Shown here one piece after another: positions 11,640 to 25,862 of a DNA stretch of 64,000 nt. The notes under the pieces are model-generated. The model ran no database searches. It had not been told where the DNA came from and was given only the letters and a program-made list of their open reading frames with translations. The stretch covers positions 34,563,270 through 34,627,269 of the forward strand of contig OZ022238.1 in assembly GCA_963978895.1 (NCBI GenBank), written 5' to 3'. This DNA is from Erpobdella octoculata. Taxonomy: Eukaryota > Annelida > Clitellata > Hirudinida > Erpobdellidae. Both the position numbers and the translations under genes were made by a program. Every line of letters starts with the position of its first letter. The stretch's first letter is position 1.

Positions 11640-12556
11640 AAGAGTCGGTTGCGCAGGATAGTCCAACCGGGATCCTTAGCGAGGAGCATTATCAATTTGT
11701 TGATGATAGTCGGCGTCCACGTAGGGTTAGTGGAGATGCTAATGTTAGCAAAAGTTCCAAATCAGAAATAGCTGAGCGTAAGTTAGCATTGCGCGAAGCA
11801 GAATTGGCGGCAAAAGAAGCTAAATTAGAACAGGACTCGCTGACGCTAAGTTAGAAGAGAATATGGCGAACCGCAGACTCGCTGAAGCTAAGTTAGAACA
11901 GGAGAGCAGACTCGCTGATGCTAAATTAGAACAGGAGCGTACACTTGCTGAAGCTAAGTTAGAACAAGACAAGGCTAAGTTAGAACAAGACAAGGCTAAG
12001 TTAGAACAAGACAAGGCTAAGTTAGATGAAGATAGGGCGAATCGCAGACTCGCTGAAGCTAGGTTAGATGAGGATAGGGCAAACCGCAGGCTTGCTGAAG
12101 CTAAACTAGAGCTGGAACGTGAAAGGATTCAGGACCACAATAGTCTTGAGGTTTCCTTATCCGTTCGCACTAGTCGCTTTCAAAATGCCATGAAAGGTAT
12201 AATGGCGGAGTTTCCTTCAGATCCTGCTGCAATACCTGGGTATTTTCAATATCTAGAGAATCAATTTGTATCTTACCAAGTTGATGATGATGTGAAACCC
12301 AAAATATTACAGGCACATTTAAATAATAGAGCTCGCTCAATCTTTAGTCGATTGACCATTGCTCAATTAGGTGACTATGATGAATTGAAGCAAATTCTAC
12401 TGCAGGAATTTCGAGTCACTCCCATTCTTTTGAGGGAGAGGTTTTATGCTGTAAAAAGAAGACCTGGTGAAACTTTTTCACAGGTAGCTTCGGAATTACA
12501 TACAGCGTTATCCTATTATATCAAAAGTAGAAATATCGATGAGAATTTCCATCAAT

Positions 12557-12557
<1 letters not shown>
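11640..12557 (+). pseudogene. Ty3/gypsy-type gag fragment with coiled-coil repeats
   Basis: Two frames joined by a shift near 11845 encode a long alpha-helical repeat (LEQDKAKLEQDKAKLEQ, LDEDRANRRLAEA), followed by a gag/capsid-like core (IPGYFQYLENQF, LTIAQLGDYDELKQ, GETFSQVASELHTAL). The order, a charged coiled coil followed by a retrotransposon capsid, is common in gypsy gag. It is cut at its 5' side by Helitron-type sequence (11580-11640) and at its 3' side by an inverted Helitron fragment at about 12557. No protease or RT follows. Confidence 0.65.
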
Positions 12558-13495
<938 letters not shown>

Positions 13496-13751
13496 CCGTT
13501 TCGGCTTTCGCCATCTTTAGAGTCTGTAAATACAATCGCGTAAAAGGAGGCAAAAGATAAGAAAACATGTAATAACTAAATATACAAATAAACTAATATC
13601 CTCGAGAAATTATCTTAATAGAAGGATATTAATAAAAATAATCAAATTTAGACACTGTAATTAAATTAACGTACATAAAATAAACTGGAGTTATGAGGAT
13701 AAAATAAGTATAATTAAAAACGTTTAATTAAAGGATAAAATAATAGTAGCA

Positions 13752-13784
<33 letters not shown>

Positions 13785-14195
13785 GCAAGTATTATGATAA
13801 TAAATTATTAAATTAAGTCGAAATTACATAAGATATTTAAATAAATAAAATCAAGAATATCTCCGCTTTCGTCGAACAGTGATGTTCTCGTTTGAAAGTA
13901 AATGGAGGAAAGAACTGGATGAGTACGAACAATTGTCATCAATCGGACATTCTTCTTCGACACAGGTGCGCACGGTATCATCAGGACTAACAGGTTGATC
14001 CAAGTCATCAACAACGGTCGTGAAGGAACAAGGACTGTCTGTGAGGATATTTTCTATAGTATCTTTAGATGACGGATCTTGCGTGGTATCGAAATATTGC
14101 GAAAAAGAGCATGCGTCCAAAACGTCAGGACTGTTTGTTTTATACATATCAAACTTATGATTAAGCTGAAACTCATCAGGTGAATCAGTCTTAAG
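13496..14195 (-). repeat. Diverged dispersed repeat with a small coding patch
   Basis: Together with the tail at 13364-13495 it is recognisably related to 36117-37015: both follow a (TA)n tract and start with a GATTRAAAAT...TCTCCATTT segment. On the minus strand, 14147-13851 is open for 98 codons (SPDVLDACSFSQYFDTTQD ... NITVRRKRRYS). The 36.7-37.0 kb copy contains a related stretch with frame breaks. I do not recognise the protein. It could be the end of an unknown transposon ORF or a duplicated gene fragment. Confidence 0.45.
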
Positions 14196-14196
14196 A

Positions 14197-14346
14197 AAAT
14201 TCCCCGTTTTCTCTCCCGCTCCCGGTCGCTTTCCCGTTCCCGCTTGCTCTCCCGCTCCCGGTCGCTTTCCCGCTCCCGGTCGCTTTCCCGCTCCCGGTCA
14301 CTTTCCCGCTCCCGGTCACTTTCCCGATTCCGGTCGCTTTCCCGCC
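14197..14346 (-). mobile_element. Helitron fragment with 18-bp GC-rich minisatellite
   Basis: Tandem copies of CCCGCTCCCGGTCGCTTT, the reverse complement of the internal minisatellite in the Helitrons at 41852 and 49072. It is interrupted at 14346 by the hAT MITE. Confidence 0.6.
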
Positions 14347-15054
14347 CAGAGGCGCAGCGAGGGTTTTTGGCGCCCGGGGCGAAACTATCAATTTTGCGCC
14401 CCCCGGCGCCATCTTTTCGCGATCAGTATTTGAAAAAAAATGCGGCAAGCAAAAATTTTATTTAAAATACCGTAAAGAACAGAAATAAATTTTTTTTAAA
14501 TCCACAAAACTCAGTGAGAATAAATGTAATAAATAAATGTCAATAAATGAAAACACTGATGAAATTAAATATGGTCCTTAGGCTGTGTGTCATAAACTTG
14601 ATGTCATAAAGGAGGTGTGCTGCACAGGGCACAGACGTTTTAGATAGCAAGAGCAGCTTTCAAAACATTGGCTCTACGTCAACGATGTGAAATGACTGGT
14701 GGCTGGAGCATGAAGGGGTCACCAAGTTCTACCTTGCCTGAGCCGGAGATCTGTGCCTAGATTGTGGCTGGTGGGTTTGAAATGAAACACATGAGTGACA
14801 TGGCTCTCTCTCCCTTCCTAAGAACCTAACAAGTTTGATGCTGCAGAACAACTAAATGGACTGAAGCAGCAGATATACAACTAAACTGTGGACGACATCC
14901 TGATGCAAGGAAGGAAACTACTGATTTTCATGCATCTTACGCAAACTTTGAGAGAGAGTTAGTCTAGCATGAATATACTGTATCTTCCTCTTCGGCGCCC
15001 CCCCCCCAAGATGGCGCCCGGGGCAGCTCGCCCCCCCCCCTAGCTACGCCCCTG
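14347..15054. mobile_element. hAT-type MITE, non-autonomous
   Basis: Ends CAGAGGCGCAGCGAGG and (right, inverted) CAGGGGCGTAGCTAGG. A perfect 8-bp target duplication, TTCCCGCC, lies at 14339-14346 and 15055-15062, as expected for hAT transposition. No transposase is seen. A second, longer copy in the opposite orientation is at 55013-55929. Confidence 0.9.
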
Positions 15055-15329
15055 TTCCCGCCCCATCTATCTCTTAATAATTTGTAATAACGCGCAATCG
15101 GTCATATTATGCAAGACTGGGAAGCAAGTCATGGACTTCTTAATATTAAGAACTCCTTTAGCAAGTAATGCCTGTTACGCAATTGTAAACAGTGCTTCGA
15201 AAACTTATGCAATGATCAAGTATAGGCACTTTTGGCCCGGAAGGTTTTTTGGCCCCCTGAGCCGGGGGATCGGAGAAGGAGTCCAAACCTTCTTAACTTT
15301 TTCCCCTTCTTAACTTTTCAGGCCAAAAG

Positions 15330-15984
<655 letters not shown>

Positions 15985-16010
15985 TTGGTGATCAGAAGTG
16001 GGATACAAGA

Positions 16011-17060
16011 ATGGTTTTGAAAGCATTGGATGAGCTCTTGATACTCGAGTTGAAGCGGGAACTTAGAAAACGAGAGCTCAGTGATAAAGGAAGAAAATCT
16101 GAGCTCGTGGACCGCCTCCGGACGTCATTGGAGGACAATGGATTTGACCCAGAAGAGTATGAGTTCGAAGTAGAAAATGAATTGTTGAAGGCTCTGAATA
16201 AAATGGCGGAGGAAGACAGAGCAGCACACAGAGCAGCACAGCAAGAAAGGAAGAAATTTCTTGAACTCCTCAATGGTGACACAAACAATTGCGGAAACAA
16301 AAAAGACGGTCAAGATGAACCATGCAAGAATGTACAAGATGAACCATGCAAAGATGGTCATGGTGATGAGCCTGTCAAAGATGTGCAAGATGAACCATGC
16401 AAAGATGTTTAAGATGAACCATGCAAAGATGGTCATGATAATGAACCTTGCAAGGATGCTCAAGATGAACCATGCAAATATGGTGTCAGTGATACAGTCG
16501 GTTTGGACGTCGAAAACAAAACTAAAGAAGATGAGAAGAATGTTGAAAACGAAATGCAAAATGATGAGGATGAAAGTGACGATGATGATTATAATAATGG
16601 CAATAACAACTATGGCTTTTACCCATATAACGACGGTTCTGAAACGGAAGCCTCCATAACAGACGACGGCACCGAATATTCAGGGTCAGATTTTAGTGAC
16701 GAATCTGACTCGGATGAAGCAACCGAGGATTTAGAAACGGACGAAACTCCAATGGAGAAATACATCAAGGTTAACTTGACAAAAAAAGAAGACACTGATT
16801 TGAGAGACGATGGCGATAATTTGAAGAAAGATCCGCTGGACGATACGAAAGTTGACACCGACGAAAGAGCCGAGTTGGAATGTGATAAGAAAACGTTCGA
16901 TTGTAGCATGGAAGAAAACAAACATGACGGCGATGAACTTCTCCAAAACAACAATAACAATGCAGCAAGCAAAAACTCTGAAAAAAATGAGCCAAGAACA
17001 GAGAACGGTACCGAGGGTTCTAAATCAGATGAATCCACAGAGGATTCTAGATCAGAGTGA
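16011..17060 (+). pseudogene. Gag-like N-terminus fused to an acidic DEPCK-repeat protein
   Basis: One frame of about 350 codons interrupted by a single TAA at 16410-16412, inside the repeat (KDV-stop-DEPCK). The start at 16011 follows the primer-binding site by 6 bases. Residues 1-60 look like a SAP-type helix pair (LELKRELRKRELSDKGRK, then ELVDRLRTSLEDNG) and align with the gag start of gypsy element 3. Residues about 100-165 are repeats of DEPCKDG/DEPCKDV. The rest is rich in Asp, Glu, Ser and Asn (ESDDDDYNNGNNNYG, DFSDESDSDEATEDLETDE). I do not recognise the acidic part, which has no membrane segment or signal peptide. It may be a captured host sequence or a repeat expansion. Confidence 0.6.
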
Positions 17061-17321
17061 GAGACTAAGAGTCATAGTAAAATCAAATAGCAGTTTGATG
17101 AAGGGATTTATTGTATTTATGGAACGTGTTTTCGAAAAACCTTTTGAAGAGTTTCTTGAGAAAGATTTAAAAGATGTGAAGGAAGAAGAAAAAGCAGACA
17201 GTTCCGTGCAAAGATGTTCAGGACGAGGCATGCAAAAAAGGCTGTGATGAACCGTGCAGAAATGGCGACGATGAGCCAAAGAAAGACTCTGTTGATGAGC
17301 CAAAGAAGGACTGAAAGAAAC

Positions 17322-17470
17322 TGTATCAAACGGTCAAGAGACTTGACCATGTTGTTTGCAAATTGCGGTCAGAGCCACGAGTAAAGATCAAGGTATTTTG
17401 GTGTTCGTGGCTGAGTCGCATTTCGCAAAAGCGACTATGCTGTTCGGGATGAACAGAATTAAGAAGGGGG
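17322..17470 (+). pseudogene. Remnant of the pol C-terminus and polypurine tract
   Basis: In one frame VKRLDHVVCKLRSEPRVKIK aligns with IKKINDVIYRIQKGQRTKMK of gypsy element 3, and in a shifted frame SDYAVRDEQN-stop matches NETVRDEQD-stop. This is the last piece of a gypsy pol, followed by AAGAAGGGGG. Confidence 0.6.
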
Positions 17471-17531
17471 TAATAATGTAAAATCACTGGTTTGATAATC
17501 AACTTCCTATTGATAAACCTTACATTTATTA

Positions 17532-18065
17532 TATATACTTCTTAAAATAACATAAATTTTCTTCACAAAATGTGTTAACTAAACATTTTTGTCTAAAACC
17601 TGGAAAACGCCCCCACGCATCCACGACTGGCGAAAAAAACTGTATAGAAAAAAATAGTATCGAAATATGCGTTTAAATGGAATAATTTCTTAATTTCGTG
17701 CAAGTGCGGCTGGCGCCAGCCAATTTTAGCCTGTGTAAACGCGCGTTAACCGTCTAGACAATTTTATTTTGTTTGTTTACAAGTTTACATGTAGCCAATG
17801 TATGTAGCGTCTCGTACTACCTGTCCTGTTGTCGTCTACTTCCACCGCTATATTCTTGTGGCGTTAAATAAAATATCATTATATTTGAACTGTCATATTC
17901 ACTTTATTAATACCGGTGTTCTGGAGGTTTTATAAATCGGTTACAACAACAACAATGGGTCATGATCACCAACTTTCTTTATGATTTGGAAACTTCTCAA
18001 GCGTGATTTATGCATGCGCAAATATTAACCGTGCCCTAGTTCATAGTCAGCGAAGACTTTACACG
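17532..18065. other. Intergenic, upstream of the Kelch-like gene
   Basis: No repeat ends or ORFs were recognised. It must hold the promoter and 5' UTR of the downstream gene, but no convincing TATA box or initiator could be picked out. An in-frame ATG at 18003 would extend the protein by 21 residues. Confidence 0.35.
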
Positions 18066-21000
18066 ATGGCACATCATATTGGAAACAGCAGAAAGTTAGC
18101 TTACCAGTCGTATGGCCATGAAATAATGAAAAACATAAAGTTGCTTCAAGTCAATGACGAGCTTTGTGATTTTACTGTCAGTGCTGCAGGAAAATCTCTC
18201 AAAGTAATATCATGTTTCTATAAATTTATTTTATATTGAGATGCCTAATGGGGGATCTTTAACTTGACAGTTGATGAGCTGAGCCAGTGTTGATTAATCA
18301 TGCTCTTAGCAATTAGCAGTGTAACTAAAAAAAGTTTTGACAAGATGAGAAATAAAATATTAAATATAAATATAATCAATGAAAGAATTAGTTTATAAAT
18401 ATCATTAATGGCAGATGCTATTCACCATTATTCGGACCTGTGTTCTTCTACTTCCTTTGCTATTTGGGACGTGTGATATTTCAGATTTAAACTTTATTTT
18501 TTATAAGTTATAGGAGTACCAATTTGGTAATCATGGAGAATAGGTGCAGAAATTATTTTCGGTGTTTTTAATTATTTTTTTAATATAAAATTAATATAAT
18601 TAGAAACAGAATTAAATTACCAATCGACTGATCCAAATAATTTATTGAAAATATAATTAAAGAAGAAGTTAATGACAGAAAACTGCCAGGTAGTAGGAAA
18701 AACTAGGTTCATAAACAGTGAACTAAGTAAAGGTGAAGCGAAATGAAATGTAAAATAAATTAGTTGTCAAATAAATTTATTGTGCGAGTTTTTATAAAAC
18801 AATTTAAAAAAATTACTTATTTTTAAAAAAAAGTATGAATTAATTTGTGTGCCTTAATTGAAAACTATCGCGTTTAACATTCTATGAAGAACAGTTCGGA
18901 CTTAAATAAACTTACATTTTTACTGTAAATAATTTTATTTTGACTGCGTGAATACTATTTTTTGTGTTACTTTTGCTAATAATTTGTTTTTAAGCGCTGT
19001 AAATATTTCTTATCTGCGCTATAAATAGTAATTTCTGTTTGACTTCGCTATTCATAGTTTTTGTTGCTGTTCTCTTGCGCGTTTCGTGAGTTTTCCGAGA
19101 GAATTTTATTATCAAAAATTAATAAACTGCTTGGATCATTAAATTGGAATTATTATTGTGATTACAAATATATAATTATTATTACGGAAAAATAATTAAA
19201 AACACCTAAAATAATTTCTGCCCCTATTCTCCATGATTACCCTTTATTCTTGTCCATTGCATACATAAACACTTCAATATTTCTCCAACAGCAAAATGAC
19301 AAGTAAATCCATTTGAATTTAACAGGCTAAAAAAACAAAGTGCAATGGCCATCAACTAATTAACCACCTCTGAGTTATAGGTCAGTATGCAGGTTACAAT
19401 TTTCACCGGCTTCCAAGAAATGAGCAATTCTCATCCCTAATTTAATTCAAATCAGTTTTCATGTTGTCCTGTTACTTTAAACATCCCAGTAGTTAATTTA
19501 TCCTGGGTCAATAAGTTGTAGACAAAAATCTAAGAACTGCTTTTTTAAAGGGCAAAAACCTGGGCCAAACTTTTTCAGGGGAAAAAAGAAAAAAAGCATC
19601 ACCAATAAAATTCCATTATCTGAAAAAAACCTAGCAAGAAGGCCAGAATGTCACAATTTGACCCAAGTTTTGATGAGCATTTCACACAAATTGATGTACA
19701 GTAGATTACTGATCAAAAAAGGTTTTTAACAAGACTATTAAATTGATAGGCAAAAAACAAACACTCAAGACTAAAAGTATCAAATGTCAATTATCTTTTA
19801 AAAACAAAGAAATGAAGCTTAATGAGAAGAATTGAACTCGAGTCGTTAAAACGAAAGCCACAAAGCTCAACTCTGAGACATGTTGTATGAATGTCAATTA
19901 AAACATATAGGCCCACATAACTGTGTTGACTATGTTTCCAAATTGCTCTACGCTTATTTGGACATATGTCCAAATAGACACTTTCATCTTTAATTGGGTT
20001 GGTGTTTTATTTAGGATCATAGACTAGGGTCAGGATCATTAGGTAATACTGCTATATTTAATTATTTGTATATATTTAATTAAATAAGTACATTTTTTCC
20101 ATACAGCTTCCAAATGTCTCACCTCGTCAGATTGTCCGATAGATTTCATTTCTTCCCTCAACGAACCTCGCTAAATAAATAAAGTCATAGTTAATTTATT
20201 TAAATGTGTTATGAATCAATTAATTTTTTATAATTATTGTTTATATCGACATACCTCATCTAATCACCGAATGTCACTTCACAAATACCATCACTGCGTG
20301 GTCCCAGGAAAAATGCTGCTGTAACTTAATAAATAAACTGTGAATGTACTTGTTAAGTGAGGTTCAGTGAGGTTAATGTATTGTAATGAACATTTATATA
20401 GGGTCTGCATTGAAGACTGTCAAGGAAGTTCTTTACAGAATCATAGTACATCAAATGCTCACTAATTTAATTAACTCTATGACCTATAAATTTTTTTTAA
20501 TAAATAAGCTGAATTCATTGCAATTTGGGAAAATGCTGGTCTCAAAAAATAAATTTTCTAAACTGGCAGAGATCGATCGCAGCTTATTACTACTTCAAAA
20601 CTCAGAACAGAAGCGAGCAAGCTTTCATTGCTGCAAGTTACACTTTCATCAACTTGTTTACCAGCTTGGATCCCAGCAAACTGTTGCTGGTCTCAATATA
20701 AACACCTGGACACAGCTGGGAGTGCATATTGTATATGTAAAAGATATTGAGTAAAGTGACTCCACTTGACACTTTGAACTTTGAACTTTGAGTCAGTATT
20801 TTACTCAGTAATAAGATATAAAAATTTTAAGTTATTAAACCATGCTTGATGAAACTTTTTTAAAATATTTTGTAAGTTATCATTTATAATTTACTGTGCA
20901 AATTGAACTGGAATTTTGTCGATGTATTATGTTCAAGCTAAATAATTATGGGTAACGGGTATACACGTGGATTCTCTACACCATTTTACCCATGGGTCGG

Positions 21001-23110
21001 GTACGGGTACGTTAGGAAAAAGTTTAAGGGTCGAGTATGGATTTTCTTTTACCCGCACAGCCCTATAAGCAACCAACTAAAGTTTAGTGAAATTTTATTA
21101 TATTTTAACATTTCCTGAATTAGGTTTTTCAAATGAACTGAACTGCATTGATTTTATTTACTTTTACAAGTATTGCCTCTTTCTTATTTACTGAAATATC
21201 TGTAGATAGATTTATTTATTTTGAGTAATGTAACTTATGCTCAGTCTGTTGATTTTCTGCCTGGCTTAGGATTGGCTTACTAAGCCCTAAGCCAATTAAT
21301 TGAATTGGTCTTGCATAAGTGGGGAAGGCTGTGAATGTCTTTGTCATTCTTCGTTATATTTTAATGAGTAGAATAGTAGCTATTTGTGTTTCAAGATTTA
21401 CCGGCTTTTCATTTATTGCAAATTTTTCTTTTAAAATTATGTAATAGAATGTTTTATTTCTAATAGGTTCATAAAGTCCTGCTAGCAGCATCAAGTGAAT
21501 ACTTCAGAGCGATGTTCAGAGGATACATGAGAGAGACGCAAGAAGATACTGTCGACTTAGGGGGGATTAGTGCTTCTTCTCTTGAAATTATTGTCGATTT
21601 TATTTACAGTGGAGAAATGGATTTAAATCCTGATTGTTTAATTGACATCCTAAATGCAGCTAATCATTTGCAGATTCAAACAGCTCTTGATCTGTGTAGT
21701 CAATACATAATTTCTTTAATGACATTTTCTAATGCTGAACAGTTTATCCATATAGCTGACACATATTCATTAACAAAAGTTGATGACTTTTTCACAGAAA
21801 AATTACTAAACAATTTTGAAGACTTTGTAGAAGCATCAGTTTTTCTTTCAACACCATCTTCAAATTTGGTCAGGTACATGTCTAATGATCATCTCAAAGT
21901 GAAGTCTGAATTCTCGTTGCTGGATTACATTGCAAGGTGGTACAACCATGACAACAAAAGATCAGAACATGTCATGTCACTAATCAAGTGTGTCAGGTTT
22001 GGCCTTATACCAAAAAACATTTTACAACTTAGTCATCCTCTGTTGACACTCTTCCCAAACTCCATGTCTTTTATTCAGCAAGGCATGAAGTTTCACAGTG
22101 ATGTACTAACTGGTCACCCTACTATTACAACTTCTTGTAAACTTCGATCTTCTTCAAAATCCTTGGTCCTCGTTTATCACGGATCTTCTCCTCGACCACT
22201 CGACATTTCTGCCTATGATGATACCAGCTCTAATTTTTACCAACTTGGTAGTGATTCGAATGCTAGCAGGGATTGCAGAGTTGTTGAAGTTGATAACTTT
22301 TTATACGTTTTCAGGGTGGTTGATAGTGGAGGTGGCACGTTTGTAAATTGCTTGATTCGTTTTGACCCTCGACATTTGTCTCTTGTTGTCCTTATGCCTT
22401 GTAGATGCTTGAGAATAGATCCTGCCATCGTTTCTTTAAATCAAAAAATTTATTGTTTTGGTGGTTGTGTCGATATTCCACAGGGTTCTTGTGGCAATAC
22501 CATTTTGGATTTTGTTGAAATTTATGACGTCCATGAGAACTCTTGGAGTGATGTGACCCCCATGCCTCAACCAACCCATTCTCATGCTGCATGTGTTGCA
22601 AAAGGTCTCATCTTTTTGAGCGGAGGTGTTATGGCAGCTAACAGAAACATGGCTTCAGAAAACTTTATCGAGTTTGATCCTTCGACTAAACGGTATTTAG
22701 TCAGGGCATCCATGAACAGTCCAAGACGTCTGCACGAAATGGAAACACTGAATGACCACATATATGTCCTTGGAGGCATAGGTTCTCATAGTTTTGATCA
22801 TCAGCAAAACCAGATACCAATTGAGCGCTACTCAATTGACCATAATCAGTGGACCATCCTGAGCAGCACACTGGCAGGTCGTTCTATAGGTCACTTCACT
22901 GTTTATAATAAAAATATTTTATCTCTTGGGAGAGAGCATCAACTTGCTACAGAAGATGATATTTGGTCATATAATCCCACCACTGATTCATGGTTGCCAT
23001 TTGCTAAAGCACCACGTCGTACCTCATTGGCTCTTACCTCAGCAATTTTACTTTATATAAATTTTTATGATGAGCGTGTTGCTAAAAGACTTTTGACAGA
23101 CAAGTGGTAG
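18066..23110 (+). CDS. Kelch-like BTB-BACK-Kelch protein (two coding exons)
   Basis: Exon 1 is 18066-18203 and exon 2 is 21467-23110. The 3.26-kb intron has a GTAATA donor and a TTTCTAATAG acceptor. The joined frame gives about 593 aa, the usual KLHL length. Residues about 25-125 form the BTB domain (NDELCDFTV before the splice; HKVLLAASSEYFRAMF after it). About 125-235 is the BACK domain (AEQFIHIADTYSL, FSLLDYIARWYN). The rest holds Kelch repeats (IYCFGGCVD, VEIYDVHENSWSDVTPMP, IYVLGGIGSH, DIWSYNPTTDSWLPF). In this family BTB binds cullin-3 and the Kelch propeller binds substrates for ubiquitination; that role is inferred from the family. I cannot assign a KLHL number. ATG 18003 is an alternative start. 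The intron holds a TIR element and a hAT terminus. No clear AATAAA was seen close after the stop. Confidence 0.88.
18526..19241. mobile_element. Non-autonomous DNA transposon with long inverted repeats (Kelch-gene intron)
   Basis: Both ends start GGTAATCATGGAGAATAGG in inverted orientation and remain similar for roughly 130 bp (GGTGTTTTTAATTATTTTT, TGATCCAA, TTTATT). The inner part is AT-rich with no ORF. No convincing target duplication was found, so the superfamily is open. A partial relative lies at 26090-26215. Confidence 0.75.
19242..20940. other. Intron sequence of the Kelch-like gene, nothing recognised
   Basis: AT-rich. One 122-codon open stretch at 20386-20754 has no recognisable domain and is not counted as a gene. 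Confidence 0.4.
20947..21064. repeat. hAT-like terminus fragment
   Basis: GGGTACGGGTA-type sequence ending in CAGCCCTA; the reverse complement begins TAGGGCTGTGCGGGTA, like the ends of hAT elements in this window. The other end was not found. Confidence 0.35.
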
Positions 23111-25218
23111 AAGCTCTGCAGTTTGTATGAAGCTGTTTATTTGCTACCGGTGGCTGTTGAAATGTGTGTTACCCATCATAAATAGACACAAGGACTTGAA
23201 GAAAATAATTACGACAGATATGAGTTCATGACAGACGTGTGTTTTTCAAGTCTCTATTTCTTGATTGAATCGTGGTTTATCACTTGAACAGTTTTAATTG
23301 TACGTTTTCATTTTACTTTAAAATTGTGTACTTTTTCTACTCTTTCATTTACATATTGACAAGCACTTAAGATGTTTTTCATTAATCATTGTTGTACTTG
23401 CCATAAACTTTAGTATGTTGCTCATCGCACAGTTTGTCCTCATTCAGGCAATTTGTAAATTTAATGTTTTATCATGTTTTTAGCAAGTAGTTAAATGTGT
23501 TATGTTTGCATTTAAAGCTAAGTTTTTGTGCTAATTTAATTAATTTTTTTTGAAACCTCAAAATCATTAATGTACATGTTAATGGCAGATCATACATGTC
23601 TGCTAAGTTATAAAGAAAAATTGAATAAGCATTCAGTAATGAAGAGCTTACTGTGCATAGAGATTGTTTGCAATCGATATTTAACATGATGTGACAATTG
23701 ACCCTACGGCAATTGACCTGGGCAACGATTAGCCCTGGGGACTGTTGGCCTTGCGACAATTGGCTCTGTGCTTTTTTTAACTACGTTATAATCTCGCTAT
23801 TTAAAAAAGCATGCATTTCATTCTCAGACCATTTCTTAAAAAGGAAAATGGACGATTTCACAAAACAAGAGATTTGTTCAAATTTGTCCTTATAGCCATG
23901 AAAAAAATCTTGCTGCTCAAAGTCATAAGTAGGTAGTCAAGTTGTTCGAGTTTGGCTTGAACTGTTCCAGTTTGTGGGCTGACAGTAATTAACACATGAA
24001 ACAATCTCGTTTAGTTATTCTCACAAAAAACGTTTGTTAAGAGATTTAAAAAATAATATTTTGCAATCTGTGATAAGTGATTAACTTTCTTCCGTCTGAT
24101 TGAGACGATCCTAGTATTTAATTACTGCAGCTTGAAAGTTATCCTCAGCTTGGAAGTGTCTAATGACCTAACTCCGTAGCACGATGGAAAAAGGTGTCTT
24201 GCATTGATATATTGCTCCAGAAAGAAAAAATACAGAAAAGGTAAGAGAAAAAATAAAAAGTTTAATTTTAAAATAAATTCAAGATATCTTACAACGGGCT
24301 GCATAATGACAATAATCAAAATTAAAAAAAACTAAATAAAAAAATTTGACCCCCCTTACGAAAATCCTAGATCCGCCGCTGTTTGAGATCCGGCCATATT
24401 GGTGAAAGTAAACTCCAGAGTTTATCCTTTAGAGGTTTACCTATCAGATTTTTAATCCAATAGTTTTAAGATCCAGAATTTATTATATATCGTTATGAAA
24501 AACTTTTGAGTGCCTTTTTTAAATCTTTATTTATATTAACTTCGCCTGATTTACTTGCTTGCTTGAGCCATACGTTGGAACCCTTTGGTCTTTACCACTT
24601 AAGAAACCAACTTTCCGTTATACAAAAACGAAACGGGGAGGGGGTTGTCGGAGCTACTTTTCCAAAAAATTGTTCTAAACCACTCCAGGGAGGCCACTCA
24701 ACAATCACAACGGGCCCACTTTTCAAAGTTATAGGGGGGGGGGCGTCTATCTATAAGAATGTCCCACTCCAACCTATTACATCTTCTACTTTACATTTAT
24801 CAGGTCATTTTGGGGTCTCATTTTTATCATTTGGGGGCCCAATACTACGTCAGGAAGCCCACTCAAAAGCCAGGGGGTCAATGGGTCGATGTTTCCTCCT
24901 GCACCTAATTGACGTCCTAGAGCTATTAGAGCACAACGCGCCTTTTGTGGGAGAGATAATGATCCAAGGTCAATCATAGCATTTAAATAGCGTTATCCAG
25001 AGATTTTTAGTTGCTTAATAATAAAATATGTTTTAAATATCTGTGCTTAGATATAATAAATGTTATGTAAAGGTAAGACTTGTCAGTTAAATGTGCGCCT
25101 TATTGATTAGGTCATAGTTTGCTGTTTACAGTTTTTTTATCGCTCAATTCAATGGCGTACGGTGGCTGTCCGTCCTTATACTCTGACAATAGGTTATTAA
25201 AGACTTTTACTGTTTAAA
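23111..25218. other. 3' flank of the Kelch-like gene and intergenic DNA
   Basis: 23690-23775 is a degenerate minisatellite with units like CAATTGACCCTACGG, similar in style to the tandem repeat at 31165. 24335-24381 ends in CTAGATCCGCCGCTG, probably the terminus of a hAT-like element (reverse complement CAGCGGCGGATCTAGG). 24500-24980 contains G/C-homopolymer-rich segments and a 157-codon open frame without recognisable domains. The remainder shows nothing. Confidence 0.35.
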
Positions 25219-25862
25219 CTAGCGGTGTACCCGGCGTTTCCCGGGATTTTTAGAGATTTTTCTGTTTGTTTCTTTTGCTTCCGTTTCCTTCTCGTTATAA
25301 CTATTACCAAGGCAGTAAACGGGCAATAAGCGGTAAAATTGCTACTGAGCTGGCGGTTTTGCCAAAACAATTGATAAAGAAATTAAGATATACATATTTT
25401 CTAAAGGGTTAGGGTTAAGCCGGTTAGGGTTAGGGTTGTGGTTAGGTTTAGGGTCTAATCTGCCGGCTCAGTAGCAATTTTACTTATTATTTCCACGGCT
25501 AACCGCCGGGGCAATAGCAGCGACCTTTCCTTCTCAGCTTGCTCCCCGCTCCTGGTCGCTCTCCCGCTTCGCTTTGTTGCTCCCGGTCGCTTTGCCGCTC
25601 TTGCTTTCTCGGTCGCTTTCCTTGTCCCGCTCGCTCTTTCGATCTCAAATGCTTTTCCGTTCCAGCCTACTTTCCCGATTCCTTTTTCGCTCATTTTCCA
25701 ATTCCCGTCTCCACTCGTTCTCCCGCACCCGCCGGGTCATTTTGTAACCGATTTCAATTTTTTCACTATAATTGTCTCCCATTGACTCTCAAGGTTGTGT
25801 AAAAATTTCATTACGATCGGACGAATGGAGTAGCAATGCATAAAGGGCACGCTTACAGAGAG

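Noticed and set aside
20386..20754. 122-codon open frame in the Kelch-gene intron
   Set aside because: No recognised domain, no splice or promoter context, composition like the surrounding DNA.
24506..24979. 157-codon open frame
   Set aside because: It overlaps G/C-homopolymer segments and shows no protein family; likely chance.
25404..25455. Chromosome end
   Set aside because: Short, degenerate, internal, and inside a Helitron with genes on both sides.
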